DNA of 64,000 nt from Candidatus Tityobacter terrigena (GCA_003156715.1 PMHO01000038.1:85638-149637), one strand, 5' to 3'; shown: positions 8,245-17,840, counted from the first letter of the stretch. Translations and numbers: made by a program. Notes: generated from the letters alone by a model not told the origin.

Positions 8245-9228
8245 TCAACATCGACACTCAGATCTGTGCGGTCGCTTCACGATGTTCTTCCATAGCTGCT
8301 CAAGACTCTCGAGTCCGCCGGCGCTCGACCACCAAGCTGTCGCATCGCACACGACAAGTTGACCCCCGAACACGCCGTGCTTCGCCTGAAGAATCGCATT
8401 GAAGCGGTCGTTGCCGGCAGCGACAAACGGATGCGGAGGTGCACTGAGATCAACCCTTTGCTGCGCTAGCACGTCGAATTTCTCCGCGCCTTCGTTAACC
8501 GGCTCCAGATGTGGAAGGTGCATGTGTAGATTTAACGTCGTTACGCCGTCGAGGGTGCCAAACCGGTCAACGTCCTCGGCGATCTCAATTGGAGATGGAG
8601 ACCCGTCTGGCTCGTGCGCCGGCCGAAGACCGAAGCGATTGCGAACCGAAGCGCCGAGCCCGGTCAATAGGGAAAGACCGAAGGTTCCAAACCTTTGCTG
8701 CGGCGGAATCGCGCGGTCGCCATGATGCAGCAGCTCAGCCTCCTGTCGCTTTATCGTCTCTTCGGGCGCTAGACCGTCGACGTTCCCCACGTCATGGTGC
8801 GGACAGACAAATATGCTATGATTCGGGTTCGCCAAGAATGCCTTCACGGCGGTGATCTCTTGCGGTTCGGCTGTTTGCCGGGCCCGCCACGAATCCAGGC
8901 TGATGACGATGAGCGTATCGATGCCCGAGAGGAATTCCTCGTCGAGCAACGTCTGCGTCGCCGCGATCCGCTCGACGATTTTCAACGGGTTTTCCGTCCA
9001 TGCTTGCGTCCTTTGAGCAAAAGTTTGGTAATTTGCAAGCACGTGATATTCAAGCGTACCGTCGATGCCTTGGTTTTTCGCCGGACCAGCTAGGTGTTCG
9101 GATTTCGGCCAATTCACACGTCGAATTTCGAAGATTGTTGCCCATCGATTATCCAATATACCAAGTTGCGCGTTGGCTTCGTCCGGCCGGTTCCAGGCGA
9201 AATAGAGCGCGACATTACGGTTCGACAT
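8245..9228 (-). CDS. Unrecognised protein, possible glutamine-amidotransferase-like fold
   Basis: About 327 residues that I cannot assign to a named family. It has no signal peptide or membrane segment. The middle segment (GIDTLIVISLDSW, then ITAVKAFLANPNHSIFVCPHHDVG) resembles the strand-helix pattern of class I glutamine-amidotransferase-like domains, in which a loop opens after a yes/no 'must return' strand, and the C-terminus has LVVCDATAWWSSAGGLESLEQLWKN. ATG 9228 is preferred to ATG 9243 because a GGAGG site precedes it with 6-nt spacing. It lies in the accessory region next to the odd SDR. Function unknown. Confidence 0.7.
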   Translation of the reverse strand: MSNRNVALYFAWNRPDEANAQLGILDNRWATIFEIRRVNWPKSEHLAGPAKNQGIDGTLEYHVLANYQTFAQRTQAWTENPLKIVERIAATQTLLDEEFLSGIDTLIVISLDSWRARQTAEPQEITAVKAFLANPNHSIFVCPHHDVGNVDGLAPEETIKRQEAELLHHGDRAIPPQQRFGTFGLSLLTGLGASVRNRFGLRPAHEPDGSPSPIEIAEDVDRFGTLDGVTTLNLHMHLPHLEPVNEGAEKFDVLAQQRVDLSAPPHPFVAAGNDRFNAILQAKHGVFGGQLVVCDATAWWSSAGGLESLEQLWKNIVKRPHRSECRC

Positions 9229-9497
9229 CTTCGCCTCCGACATCTACTTTCAGGGTGTTAGGACGAGTCTTGTGGTCGAATTGTAATCGTTCACCATGAC
9301 GGTCGGGAGTCACCGCTACTTCCCGCGGGACTTTTCATCGGTGTTTTTCTGCGCGGGTTAAATTATGGCGTCTGCAGGCAGCGCAGCCGGGACGACGCCG
9401 TCCGAATCCCCGGGTGGAAGAAGCGATGACTCCCGGATCGTGAGGCCTCGCTGTTAGGCTAGGCACATGAGACCTGCAGAAGCCGAGGAGGTGGGCC

Positions 9498-9632
9498 ATG
9501 TCTGACCCTTCGCAGTTCAACGTCGACCGCGCGAATCCGGGCCGCTGGACGATCATGTTCAGCAACTCGCCGATCAACATGCTGTTTGCTGAGGGAAACC
9601 TCACAGGCATCGCACACGCGGAGGTGGCATAA
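9498..9632 (+). pseudogene. Enoyl-CoA hydratase N-terminal remnant (44 codons)
   Basis: A strong GAGGAGG ribosome site precedes ATG 9498. The first 29 codons (FNVDRANPGRWTIMFSNSPI) match the start of enoyl-CoA hydratase/isomerases, which then normally continue for over 200 residues. Here the frame turns into unrelated sequence and stops after 44 codons, directly before the sigma factor start. The gene was truncated, leaving its translation signal in front of the sigma factor, which may still be coupled to it. Confidence 0.65.
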
Positions 9633-9633
9633 G

Positions 9634-10128
9634 ATGGGAATAAGTTTCGCCTCCGTCGTTGACGGCGGCACGTTGGCTACCTATCGCGCCCGTTTGGTTC
9701 AGCGTGCCCGCCGGCTCGTCGGCGCGGTCGATGCCGAGGACGTCGTCCAGGATGCGTTCGAACGTGCTCTGCGTGCGAGAACGGTCCGTGCCGGCTCCGA
9801 TCCGCTGCCGTGGCTCAACCGCATCACGCGCAACGTGGCCTACGATCGTCTCCGGTCCCGGGCGCGCACGATCCAGCGCCAGATTCCGGCGGTCGACACC
9901 GCGAGCGCGGAGCGCTCCGTCGTGCGACGCGAGACCATTGGCGAGCTGGGCCGCGCCTTGCTCAGCCTCCCGGCCGTGCAATGCCGCACGATCGTGTTGC
10001 ATGATGTGCAGGGCTACAGCAACGCCGAGATTGCCACGCTCGATCACGTGCCGTACCACACCGTCCGCACGCGGCTGAACCGCGCGCGCCGCGCGCTGCG
10101 CATCGCGCTCGGACCGATGGCCGCATGA
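9634..10128 (+). CDS. ECF-type RNA polymerase sigma factor
   Basis: 164 residues, the length of a two-domain ECF sigma factor. Region 2 (DAEDVVQDAFERALRART and PWLNRITRNVAYDRLRSRAR) binds polymerase and the -10 element; region 4 (LLSLPAVQCRTIVLHDVQG, then YSNAEIATLDHVPYHTVRTR) contacts the -35. The ATG at 9634 follows GGAGGTGG, one base after the stop of the broken hydratase. Its end overlaps the RND pump start by 4 nt (ATGA), so the two are translationally coupled. No anti-sigma factor gene is adjacent. It may direct expression of the pump. Confidence 0.88.
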   Translation: MGISFASVVDGGTLATYRARLVQRARRLVGAVDAEDVVQDAFERALRARTVRAGSDPLPWLNRITRNVAYDRLRSRARTIQRQIPAVDTASAERSVVRRETIGELGRALLSLPAVQCRTIVLHDVQGYSNAEIATLDHVPYHTVRTRLNRARRALRIALGPMAA

Positions 10129-13100
10129 CCCGCTTCTTTCTTGAACGCCCGGTGTTTGCGTGCGTGACGTCGCTCGTTATCCTCATCGCCGGATTGGTGG
10201 CGCTGCCCACGCTCCCGATCGCGCAGTATCCGAAGGTCGCGCCGCCGGAGATCACCGTGAGCACCAATTACATCGGTGCGAACGCCGCCGCCGTCGAGAG
10301 CGCGGTTACCACGCCGCTCGAGGAGGCGATCAACGGCGTCGAAGGCATGCGCTACATGAGCTCGATATCGAGCAACGACGGCACCTCGACGATCACCGTC
10401 ACATTCAACCTCGGCCGAGATCTCGATGTGGCGGATTCCGACGTGCAGAACGCCGTCCTCACCGCTACCGGACGCCTTCCCGTCGCCGTGCAACAGACCG
10501 GCGTCGTCGTGAAGAAGTCTTCTTCGGCGCTCATTCTGGGCGTCGCGATGCTCTCAAACGGTCACCTCACGAACGGCGAGCTGAGCGATTACGCCGAGCA
10601 CCACGTGATCGACAACCTCAAGCGCATCCCCGGCGTCTCCGACATCCAGACCTTCGGTTTGCGCCGCTACGCGATGCGGTTGTGGCTGGACCCGCGCCGG
10701 CTCCAAGCTCAGCACCTCACGGCGACCGACGTTATCACGGCGCTGCAGAGCCAGAACCAACAGGTCGCCTCCGGTTCGCTTGGCGCGCTGCCCTCACGCA
10801 ACGATCAGCTCTATCAGATCCAGCTCAACGCGCAGGGCCGGTTGACCACGCCTGACCAGTTCGCGCGCATCATCGTCAAGACGACGCCCGACGGCGGCTA
10901 CGTGCGCATCTCCGACGTCGGCCGCGTAGAGCTCGGGGCCGAGGACTACACCAACGCCATGCGCTGGAACGGCGAGGACGGCGTCGGCTTTGCCATCGTG
11001 CAATCGCAGGACGCGAACGCACTCGACGTCGCAGACAAGGTGCGCGCTGCGCTCGACGAGATGTCGGCCAACTTCCCGCAGGGCGTCTCCTACGTGATTC
11101 CTTTCGACGCGACACTATTCGTGCGCGAGTCCATCAAAGAGGTCGCGATCACGCTGGCGTTCGCGATCGTGCTGGTCGTGCTCGTCATATACGCTTTCCT
11201 CCAGAACGCAAAGATGACGCTGGTTCCGATGATCACGATCCCGGTCTCGCTAATCGGAACGTTCGCCTTGATGAAGCTGCTCGGCTTCTCGATCAACACA
11301 CTCACGCTCTTCGGCCTTACGCTTGCGTTGGGACTGGTGGTGGATGATGCGATCGTCGTCATCGAGAACATCGCGCGCTTCGTTCAGGAAAAGCACATGG
11401 CGCCGCTCGCCGCTGCGCGAGAGGCGATGAGCGAGATCTCGGGTGCCGTCATCGCAACGTCGCTCGTGCTGCTCGCGGTCTTCGTCCCAGTCGCGTTCTT
11501 CCCGGGTTCGACCGGGTTGCTCTACAAGCAGTTCGCGATGACAATTGCGTGCTCGATCTCGATCTCGCTCTTTACCGCGCTCACGCTCGCGCCGCCGCTC
11601 TCGGCGATATTGCTCGCGCACCAGAAGCCCGCGACCGCTACGGCGTTCCGCTTCATCAACTGGCTGATCGCGCGGCTACGGTCGTCGTACCACGCGCTGC
11701 TCCCAGAACTGGTGCGCTACCGGCTGGTGATGCTCGGCATTTTCGTGTTCGCGCTAGCACTCACGGCGTACAGCTATACGCGCACGCCGACATCGTTCAT
11801 CCCCGACGAAGATCAGGGCTACCTGATCGTGGTGCTGCAGACGCCGATCGGCACATCGGCGGCATACGAGCAGCGCGTCTCACGGCGCGTCGCGCGTGAG
11901 ATTCGCGCGGCCGTCCCCGAAGCCGAAGGGGTCTTCGTGCTCGACGGCTTCGGGTTTACCGGCAGCGCGCCGAATCGCGGCGTCGATTTCCTTCCGCTCA
12001 AGCCGTGGAGCGAGCGGAAGGGCAGTAGCCATACCTTCCAGGCGATCCTGGCGCGGCTCTACCCGATTCTCGCGCGCGAGCCCGACGCGCAAGTGCTCGC
12101 GTTCAATCCGCCGTCGGTGCAGGGTATCGGTAACTTCGGCGGCTTTCAGTTCGAAGTGCTTGACGACGACGATCTCGGCTTCAGCATCCTCACGAACTCG
12201 GCACGAGGCCTGATCGGCGCGGTGAACACGGATCCGCACTTCGCCGGCGCGTTCACCTCGTTCCGCGACGATGCACCGCAAGACGATCTCGACATCGATC
12301 GCGAGAAGACGGAAGCGCTCGGCGTACCGTTCGGTACGATCGCGCAGACGCTCGGCGTGTTCGAGGGCTCACAGTACGTCAACGATTTCGACTTCCACGA
12401 CCGCTCATATCGCGTGTACGTGCAGGCCGACGCGCCGTTCCGCTCGGACCTTGCCGGGTTGCAAGCGATGTACGTGCGCTCGCCGCAAGGCGGCTTGATC
12501 CCGCTCTCCAACCTGATGACGGTCTCGCCGGTGAAGGCGCCGACCGAAATCACGCACTTCGACCTCGAGCGCTCGATCGAAATCGACGGCGCGCCGCGAC
12601 CCGGCGTCGGCACGGGGGACATGATCGCCGCGATGCAGCGCTTGGCGGCTGCGAAGCTGCCGCACGGCACGAGCTCTGCGTGGTTCGGCTTGACGCGCGA
12701 CCAGATCGAGGGCGGCAATCTCGCCGCGCTCGTGTTCGGCCTCGGCATCGTGTTTGTGTTCCTCGTGCTCGCCGCGCAGTACGAGAACTTCTGGGACCCG
12801 TTCGTCATCCTGCTCGCCGTGCCGCTGGCACTGCTCGGCGCGCTCTGGGCGATCGGCCTGCGGGGGCTGCCGAGCGACGTGTTCGTGCAGGTGGGCTTCG
12901 TGATGCTGATCGGCCTCGCCAGCAAAAACGCCATCCTGATCGTCGAGTTTGCGAACCAACTGCGCGAAACGGGGATGACGGCGACGCTAGCCGTCGCACA
13001 GGCGGCCGAGACCCGATTGCGCCCGATCATCATGACGTCGCTCGCCTTCATCTTAGGCATCTTGCCGCTGACCCGGGCGAGCGGCGCCGGCAGCGCGAGC

Positions 13101-13289
13101 CGCAACTCGCTCGGCACGGCGGTGTTCGGCGGCATGCTGGTGTCAACGGCGCTGAACCTGCTGTTCGTGCCCGTGATCTACGTCCTGATCGCCTCGATCC
13201 GCGAGCGCGTCGGCGGTGGCCGGCGCGCGACGCTGCTCGAACCGAACGCACCGATGGGCGAGCCGACCGAGGTCGCCGTTGCGGTGTAG
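10125..13289 (+). CDS. RND-family multidrug efflux permease (HAE1/AcrB type)
   Basis: 1054 residues, full length for an AcrB/MexB-like inner-membrane pump. The family features are intact: TM1 near residues 10-28, the proton-relay Asp pair in GLVVDDAIVVIENIAR (near 405-408), and the TM10 lysine in LIGLASKNAILIVEFANQ (near 932). Two large periplasmic loops lie between TM1-2 and TM7-8. Such pumps export drugs, detergents or bile-like compounds together with a membrane-fusion protein and an outer-membrane channel. Neither partner is encoded here, so it must share partners encoded elsewhere. It is fused by ATGA overlap to an ECF sigma factor, which is unusual; most RND genes follow an adaptor gene. 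Confidence 0.95.
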   Translation: MTRFFLERPVFACVTSLVILIAGLVALPTLPIAQYPKVAPPEITVSTNYIGANAAAVESAVTTPLEEAINGVEGMRYMSSISSNDGTSTITVTFNLGRDLDVADSDVQNAVLTATGRLPVAVQQTGVVVKKSSSALILGVAMLSNGHLTNGELSDYAEHHVIDNLKRIPGVSDIQTFGLRRYAMRLWLDPRRLQAQHLTATDVITALQSQNQQVASGSLGALPSRNDQLYQIQLNAQGRLTTPDQFARIIVKTTPDGGYVRISDVGRVELGAEDYTNAMRWNGEDGVGFAIVQSQDANALDVADKVRAALDEMSANFPQGVSYVIPFDATLFVRESIKEVAITLAFAIVLVVLVIYAFLQNAKMTLVPMITIPVSLIGTFALMKLLGFSINTLTLFGLTLALGLVVDDAIVVIENIARFVQEKHMAPLAAAREAMSEISGAVIATSLVLLAVFVPVAFFPGSTGLLYKQFAMTIACSISISLFTALTLAPPLSAILLAHQKPATATAFRFINWLIARLRSSYHALLPELVRYRLVMLGIFVFALALTAYSYTRTPTSFIPDEDQGYLIVVLQTPIGTSAAYEQRVSRRVAREIRAAVPEAEGVFVLDGFGFTGSAPNRGVDFLPLKPWSERKGSSHTFQAILARLYPILAREPDAQVLAFNPPSVQGIGNFGGFQFEVLDDDDLGFSILTNSARGLIGAVNTDPHFAGAFTSFRDDAPQDDLDIDREKTEALGVPFGTIAQTLGVFEGSQYVNDFDFHDRSYRVYVQADAPFRSDLAGLQAMYVRSPQGGLIPLSNLMTVSPVKAPTEITHFDLERSIEIDGAPRPGVGTGDMIAAMQRLAAAKLPHGTSSAWFGLTRDQIEGGNLAALVFGLGIVFVFLVLAAQYENFWDPFVILLAVPLALLGALWAIGLRGLPSDVFVQVGFVMLIGLASKNAILIVEFANQLRETGMTATLAVAQAAETRLRPIIMTSLAFILGILPLTRASGAGSASRNSLGTAVFGGMLVSTALNLLFVPVIYVLIASIRERVGGGRRATLLEPNAPMGEPTEVAVAV

Positions 13290-13548
13290 CAGTGGACCGA
13301 ACGGCGGACGAGTCAAGCGTTTCGGCCGCTGTCCGGCTGGTCCAACGTACATTTCGCGCCGTCCTCGCTACGAGGCTTGCTGGTTTATCGCGACTGCGTT
13401 ATCGATTCGCTTATAGACGGCTCCTGAAGCGGCGATGCCTTTAAAGAAACCAGCGAGGGGTGTGCGACGCCGGTCACCGGAGCAACGTACGACATCGGCC
13501 GCGGCAAACGATCGGTTACCGGATGATGATCGCCATCTTTCTGTTACG
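13290..13548. other. Intergenic stretch without supported genes
   Basis: Between the RND pump and the truncated regulator I find no reading frame with recognisable protein, no RNA gene and no strong hairpin. Confidence 0.4.
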
Positions 13549-13881
13549 CTAAAGCCGATACATCTCGACAAATGCCAGGCGAAAAAGGGTCAGCTCTTGC
13601 GCGCGTGAGAGGTTTAAGACTCTCGCAAGCCGAGAAACAAACTGTGGCGAGACCCTCACCGGCCTTCCGCTCTCGAACGCACGGTACCAGTCCGTCGTAA
13701 CGCCGATAACCTCGGCGACCTCTCCGCGCCGGAGGCCGGGTACTTGGCGGCGTGGGGTATGCGGAAGGCCGATATCGATGGGCATCAAGCGAGCGCGGCA
13801 CTCTAGGAGAAATGTCCGCAGCTCACGGCGCCGCTCTAGATCAAGGTCGCCCTCCAGCCGATCGATATCGTAAGCTAGCAT
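13549..13881 (-). CDS. Truncated helix-turn-helix regulator of the MmyB family
   Basis: 110 residues. Only the DNA-binding half is present (RQVPGLRRGEVAEVIGVT, DWYRAFESGRPVRVSPQFV, then helix ALxL), closely resembling the regulator at 3347. The ligand domain of about 150 residues is missing and the stop codon falls right after the helix-turn-helix. It could be a functional DNA-binding fragment or a decaying copy. It sits 107 bp after the ATPase regulator on the same strand, within the accessory region. Confidence 0.65.
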   Translation of the reverse strand: MLAYDIDRLEGDLDLERRRELRTFLLECRARLMPIDIGLPHTPRRQVPGLRRGEVAEVIGVTTDWYRAFESGRPVRVSPQFVSRLARVLNLSRAQELTLFRLAFVEMYRL

Positions 13882-13988
13882 GGAAATGCTTTCTGATGAG
13901 GCAGCAAAGTATTTGCTGCATCGTAACCTCGCTGATTGCTGAGGCCCACCGACGGTCCTGACACTTAAGCCGGACAGTTAGGACCCTC

Positions 13989-16430
13989 TCAGGAGCAGAG
14001 CCTAACGGCCTCATCAATGGCCGCGTCAAGGTCGAGCCTCGCCCCCTCTGCGGTTAACGTGGCAATCGTTTCGGCGGAGAAATGTTGGCGTGCGGAAGAC
14101 ATTAGGATGTCATGGCTCGAGCGTCGCATCCGATCGGCGCCTGGGTCCGGCACGTCGCTAATCGCCGCGGCGAAGCCGGCAAGCCGAACGGCCTCCGCGG
14201 GGTGCCCGCGAAGCGCGATAACAGCCGCTACGTGCCAGATGGCTGACCATGTCGCTTGCGGTGCGAAACGTGCGAATTCCAGCAGCTCGGCGCCGGTCTT
14301 CGCCGCCGCGTCGACTTCACCGACCGCGAGATATGCGGCAACCAGTGGGATCAATAGAATTTTACCAGCCCACCCGTACTTGCCCCTCATACCAAGGCCT
14401 TCTTCGAGGAGTACCACGCATTCGGTTAGATGGCCGTCGCAGAACTCGATTTGTGCGCGATAGTAGTACAGCCGATAATTTTCCGGGTCCGCCTCGCGAA
14501 GCCGAAAGGCCTCGGCGAGGTCCGCTTTCGCCTCAGCCGTATCGCCCTTACGAGCCCGAACTCCGCCCCGTATCTCCACCAGGTCGGCGTATCTGCGCGA
14601 CCCCCGCAGCTGGTCCTCGTCGGCAAGCGCAAAAGCAAGGTCTAAGGAGCGCTCTGCGGCGGCAAAGTCGTGGCAACGACCTTGTTCGAATGCAAGGTGT
14701 GCGTAGAAGGACATGAGGAGCTTCCGGTCCCCAATCCGCTCGAACAGCGCAATGGCATCGGTTGCTGCCGCTTGGACTTGCTTGGCATCGCTAACCTGAA
14801 TCTGCGTCGCCATGAGTCGCGCGGCGATGTGAGGATGGCGTTCGGCGTCGATCCGGGGAAGTATCGTTCCTAACCAATGCCGGCACTCCGCATGCTGTTT
14901 CGTTGTAATCCACAAGCCCCGAAACCCGCCGAAGATCCGCCCAGCGAGTACGACGTCGTGCTCCGTGCCTTCGCTGGTCGTCCATTCGAGTGCGGAGCGA
15001 ACATTGTCAATCTCGGCAATCCGCTCGCGGAGCCACTGGCTTTGCGACATCTCCCGGTAGGCCGCCTCGCTCCGGTCGGCGGCCACCGCAAGCCAGGTGG
15101 CATGCGCTCGCGCGACCCATTCGAGTTCTTGCATTTCAACGAGCTTGGTTCGGGCGAACGAACGAACGGACTCGAGCATCGTATATCGGGTTTGCTTGTC
15201 GGAAGGGACGACCGAAAGAAGCGATTTGTCGACGAGCTGCGACAATATCTCCGGGATGACGTCGACCGTCAATGCGGCGTCTGCGGTGACTGCCGCAATC
15301 GCCCCAATTGTTGCGCCGCCGCGGAAGATCGCGAGACGCCGAAGGAGCGTTCGCTCTTGCTCACTCAGCAGCTCATGACTCCAAGCGATTGTGGCGAGCA
15401 TGCTTCTTTGGCGCTGCGGCAGGTCTCGACTGCCGCCGGCGACGATGAAGTGCTGGCTCAACTGCTCTTGCAGCGCATCGAGACCGAGTGCCGCGGCACG
15501 GGGCGCCGCGAGTTCGATCGCGAGTGGAATGCCCTCGAGTTGCTGACATATCGCCGCGACGCTTCCCAAGCGGTCCGGCGCGATCACGAGCTTTAGTCCC
15601 GTCGCTTCAGCCCGCTCCACGAAGAGGCGGAAAGCTGCGAATGAAAACGCCTCGTGCGCCGAATCCGGCAGCTTCGGCGGCAAGGGCAGTGACGGAAGTC
15701 GATACGCTCGTTCACCTTCCACCGCCAAACGTTCCCGGCTCGTCGCAAGGACAGTAATACCAGGGCAAGCGCGCGCCATGACGGCGGCAGCTTGGGCGGC
15801 ATCCGCGATAACGTGCTCGCAATTGTCGAGGAGCAGAAGCAGCCGGCGTGACTTGAGCCAGGTTGCAAGCGCTCGCAGCGGGTCGATAGCCTGCGCAACG
15901 GGGGCTTCGAGGACCGAAGCAATCGCGCCGGCGACGAACGTTCCGTTGTCGAGAGGCGCGAGATCGACGAACCACGCTTGGTCGTAATGCTCGCCGAGAA
16001 GCTTCTTGGCCGCCTCAACTGCGATGCGTGTCTTTCCAACCCCGCCCGACCCGGTCAGTGTCACGATCCGGTGCGTTCTTAATAGAGCTGTTATCTCGGC
16101 GAGCTCTTCGTCACGCCCGACGAAGGACGTTAGCCGGACAGGCAGATTGTGCCTGAGCTCTGGAGGTGCATCGCGCCGCGGTGCCCGTCGCCGGCCCTGC
16201 TCAGCAGCCACATCTAGTTCAGCCCGCTCCTCGGCAGACAGCGCCAAGGCGTCGGCAAGAACAGAAAACGTCTCGCGATAAGGCGCTCTTCGTAAGCCGC
16301 GTTCGAGCACACCGATCGCATCAACACTCAGCCGAGCGCGCTCGGCAAGGGCCTCTTGCGAAATGCCGCGCGCGAGTCGGTGGCGTTTGAGCAATTCACC
16401 GAATGTCGTAGCGGAGCTGCTCTTACTCAT
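13989..16430 (-). CDS. XRE-NB-ARC ATPase-TPR transcriptional regulator (COG3903-like)
   Basis: 813 residues. Residues 8-70 form an XRE helix-turn-helix (ELLKRHRLARGISQEALAER). Residues 100-400 form a STAND/NB-ARC ATPase: LTSFVGRDEELAEI, Walker A TGSGGVGKTR near residue 131, and Walker B RRLLLLLDNCEHV near 192. The remainder is helical and TPR-like (TAEAKADLAEAFRLREADPE). Such proteins (AfsR/LAL-type) switch on target operons after nucleotide-dependent oligomerisation. The gene is divergent from the epoxide hydrolase at 16620, with a perfect 17-bp palindrome between them, so that operon is the most likely target. Signal unknown. Confidence 0.9.
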   Translation of the reverse strand: MSKSSSATTFGELLKRHRLARGISQEALAERARLSVDAIGVLERGLRRAPYRETFSVLADALALSAEERAELDVAAEQGRRRAPRRDAPPELRHNLPVRLTSFVGRDEELAEITALLRTHRIVTLTGSGGVGKTRIAVEAAKKLLGEHYDQAWFVDLAPLDNGTFVAGAIASVLEAPVAQAIDPLRALATWLKSRRLLLLLDNCEHVIADAAQAAAVMARACPGITVLATSRERLAVEGERAYRLPSLPLPPKLPDSAHEAFSFAAFRLFVERAEATGLKLVIAPDRLGSVAAICQQLEGIPLAIELAAPRAAALGLDALQEQLSQHFIVAGGSRDLPQRQRSMLATIAWSHELLSEQERTLLRRLAIFRGGATIGAIAAVTADAALTVDVIPEILSQLVDKSLLSVVPSDKQTRYTMLESVRSFARTKLVEMQELEWVARAHATWLAVAADRSEAAYREMSQSQWLRERIAEIDNVRSALEWTTSEGTEHDVVLAGRIFGGFRGLWITTKQHAECRHWLGTILPRIDAERHPHIAARLMATQIQVSDAKQVQAAATDAIALFERIGDRKLLMSFYAHLAFEQGRCHDFAAAERSLDLAFALADEDQLRGSRRYADLVEIRGGVRARKGDTAEAKADLAEAFRLREADPENYRLYYYRAQIEFCDGHLTECVVLLEEGLGMRGKYGWAGKILLIPLVAAYLAVGEVDAAAKTGAELLEFARFAPQATWSAIWHVAAVIALRGHPAEAVRLAGFAAAISDVPDPGADRMRRSSHDILMSSARQHFSAETIATLTAEGARLDLDAAIDEAVRLCS

Positions 16431-16580
16431 ATCGGGCCGGCCCTAGCTAGCTGCGATCAAGGAAGCGTTCCTCGTCGTTCGCGCCTTCTATGCATGCCGC
16501 TGACGGACCTGCAACAAGATCGATCGGGGTGGAAGTCGGACTGACTCGGCAATCGACGCCGGCGCTGCTACGCTGGTCGC

Positions 16581-16597
16581 GCGATAACTCTTATCGC
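16581..16597. promoter_or_regulatory. Perfect palindrome, candidate operator
   Basis: GCGATAA and TTATCGC flank CTC as a perfect inverted repeat 23 bp before the GTG start of the second epoxide hydrolase and 150 bp from the divergent ATPase regulator. Position and symmetry suggest an operator for a dimeric regulator. It could instead be part of a transcript hairpin. Confidence 0.5.
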
Positions 16598-16619
16598 TCT
16601 TACGGAAAGGACTACCGCA

Positions 16620-17840
16620 GTGACGCGAGTTTCCCAACAAAGGGGCATTGATGCGACCGCAATTTACCCATTTCACGCGAGCGTCACGGAAGCCGAACTC
16701 ACCGAATTGCGCCGGCGCATCGACGCGACGAAATGGCCCGAACGGGAAACGGTTCCGGATGCATCTCAGGGCGTACAGCGAGCGACGATCCAAGCGCTGG
16801 CGCGTTATTGGGCGACGGAATACGACTGGCACAAGATCGAAGCAAAACTGAACGCACTGCCGCAGTTCACCACCGAGATCGACGGGCTCGACATCCACTT
16901 CATACACGTTCGGTCGATGCACGAAGACGCGTTGCCCCTGATCGTCACCCACGGATGGCCCGGTTCGATCATCGAGCAGATGAAGATCATCGATCCGCTG
17001 ACGAACCCGATAGCGCACGGCGGCAGCGCAGCCGATGCGTTCGACCTGGTGATTCCGTCCCTGCCGGGTTACGGATATTCAGGCAAACCGACCGACACCG
17101 GATGGGATGCGCGCCACATTGCGCGGGCCTGGGTGGTCTTGATGAAGCGCCTCGGATACACAAAATTCGTGGCGGCGGGGGGCGACTGGGGCGCGATCGT
17201 CACCGATGAATTGGGCCTGTTGGCTCCTCCGGAATTGCTTGGCATTCACTCGAACATGCCTGGCATCTTTCCAGCCGACATTGACAAGGCGGCTCTTTCT
17301 GGAGCGCCCGCGCCAGCGGGTCTCTCAGCCGATGAGAAGGCCGCTTACGATCGCCTGCAGTTCGTTTATCAAAAGGGCATTGCGTACGGGTACCAGATGG
17401 GGCTTCGGCCGCAGACGCTATACGGCATCGCGGACTCACCCGTCGGTCTGGCCGCGTATTTCCTCGACCACGACGCGCGCAGTTACGAGCTGATCACGCG
17501 TGTCTTTGTTGAGAGAGCGTCCGAAGGCCTCACGCGCGACGACGTCCTCGACAACATCACGATCGCGTGGTTGACGAACACGGCCCTTTCTTCCGCCCGC
17601 CTGTATTGGGAAAATTGGGGCAAGGTTGGGTTTTTCGGCGCCAAAGGCGTTACTATCCCGGCTGCGGTGAGCGTCTTCCCAGACGAACTCTATCCATCCC
17701 CGCAGAGCTGGTCCCAGCAAGCGTATCCGAAACTCGTCTACTATCACAAGGTCGCGAAAGGCGGACACTTTGCCGCCTGGGAACAGCCGAAACTCTATTC
17801 AGAGGAGATTCGCGCGGGCTTCAAATCGCTGCGATCGTAA
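16620..17840 (+). CDS. Epoxide hydrolase family protein, cytoplasmic paralogue
   Basis: 406 residues, a paralogue of the protein at 1408-2736 with much of the core shared, for example HGWPGSIIEQMKIIDPLT near residue 111 and GGDWGA near 187 carrying the Asp nucleophile; GGHFAAWEQPK near the end has the His. The N-terminal EHN domain (EAELTELRRRIDATKWP) is present, but there is no export signal, so this copy stays in the cytoplasm. The GTG start follows GGAAAGGA. The EHN family opens epoxides by an ester intermediate. It lies beyond a perfect palindrome, divergent from the ATPase regulator that may control it. Confidence 0.92.
   Translation: MTRVSQQRGIDATAIYPFHASVTEAELTELRRRIDATKWPERETVPDASQGVQRATIQALARYWATEYDWHKIEAKLNALPQFTTEIDGLDIHFIHVRSMHEDALPLIVTHGWPGSIIEQMKIIDPLTNPIAHGGSAADAFDLVIPSLPGYGYSGKPTDTGWDARHIARAWVVLMKRLGYTKFVAAGGDWGAIVTDELGLLAPPELLGIHSNMPGIFPADIDKAALSGAPAPAGLSADEKAAYDRLQFVYQKGIAYGYQMGLRPQTLYGIADSPVGLAAYFLDHDARSYELITRVFVERASEGLTRDDVLDNITIAWLTNTALSSARLYWENWGKVGFFGAKGVTIPAAVSVFPDELYPSPQSWSQQAYPKLVYYHKVAKGGHFAAWEQPKLYSEEIRAGFKSLRS

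Noticed and set aside
12146-13135. Minus-strand frame of about 330 codons within the RND pump
   Set aside because: Antisense shadow; no start signal and no recognisable domain.
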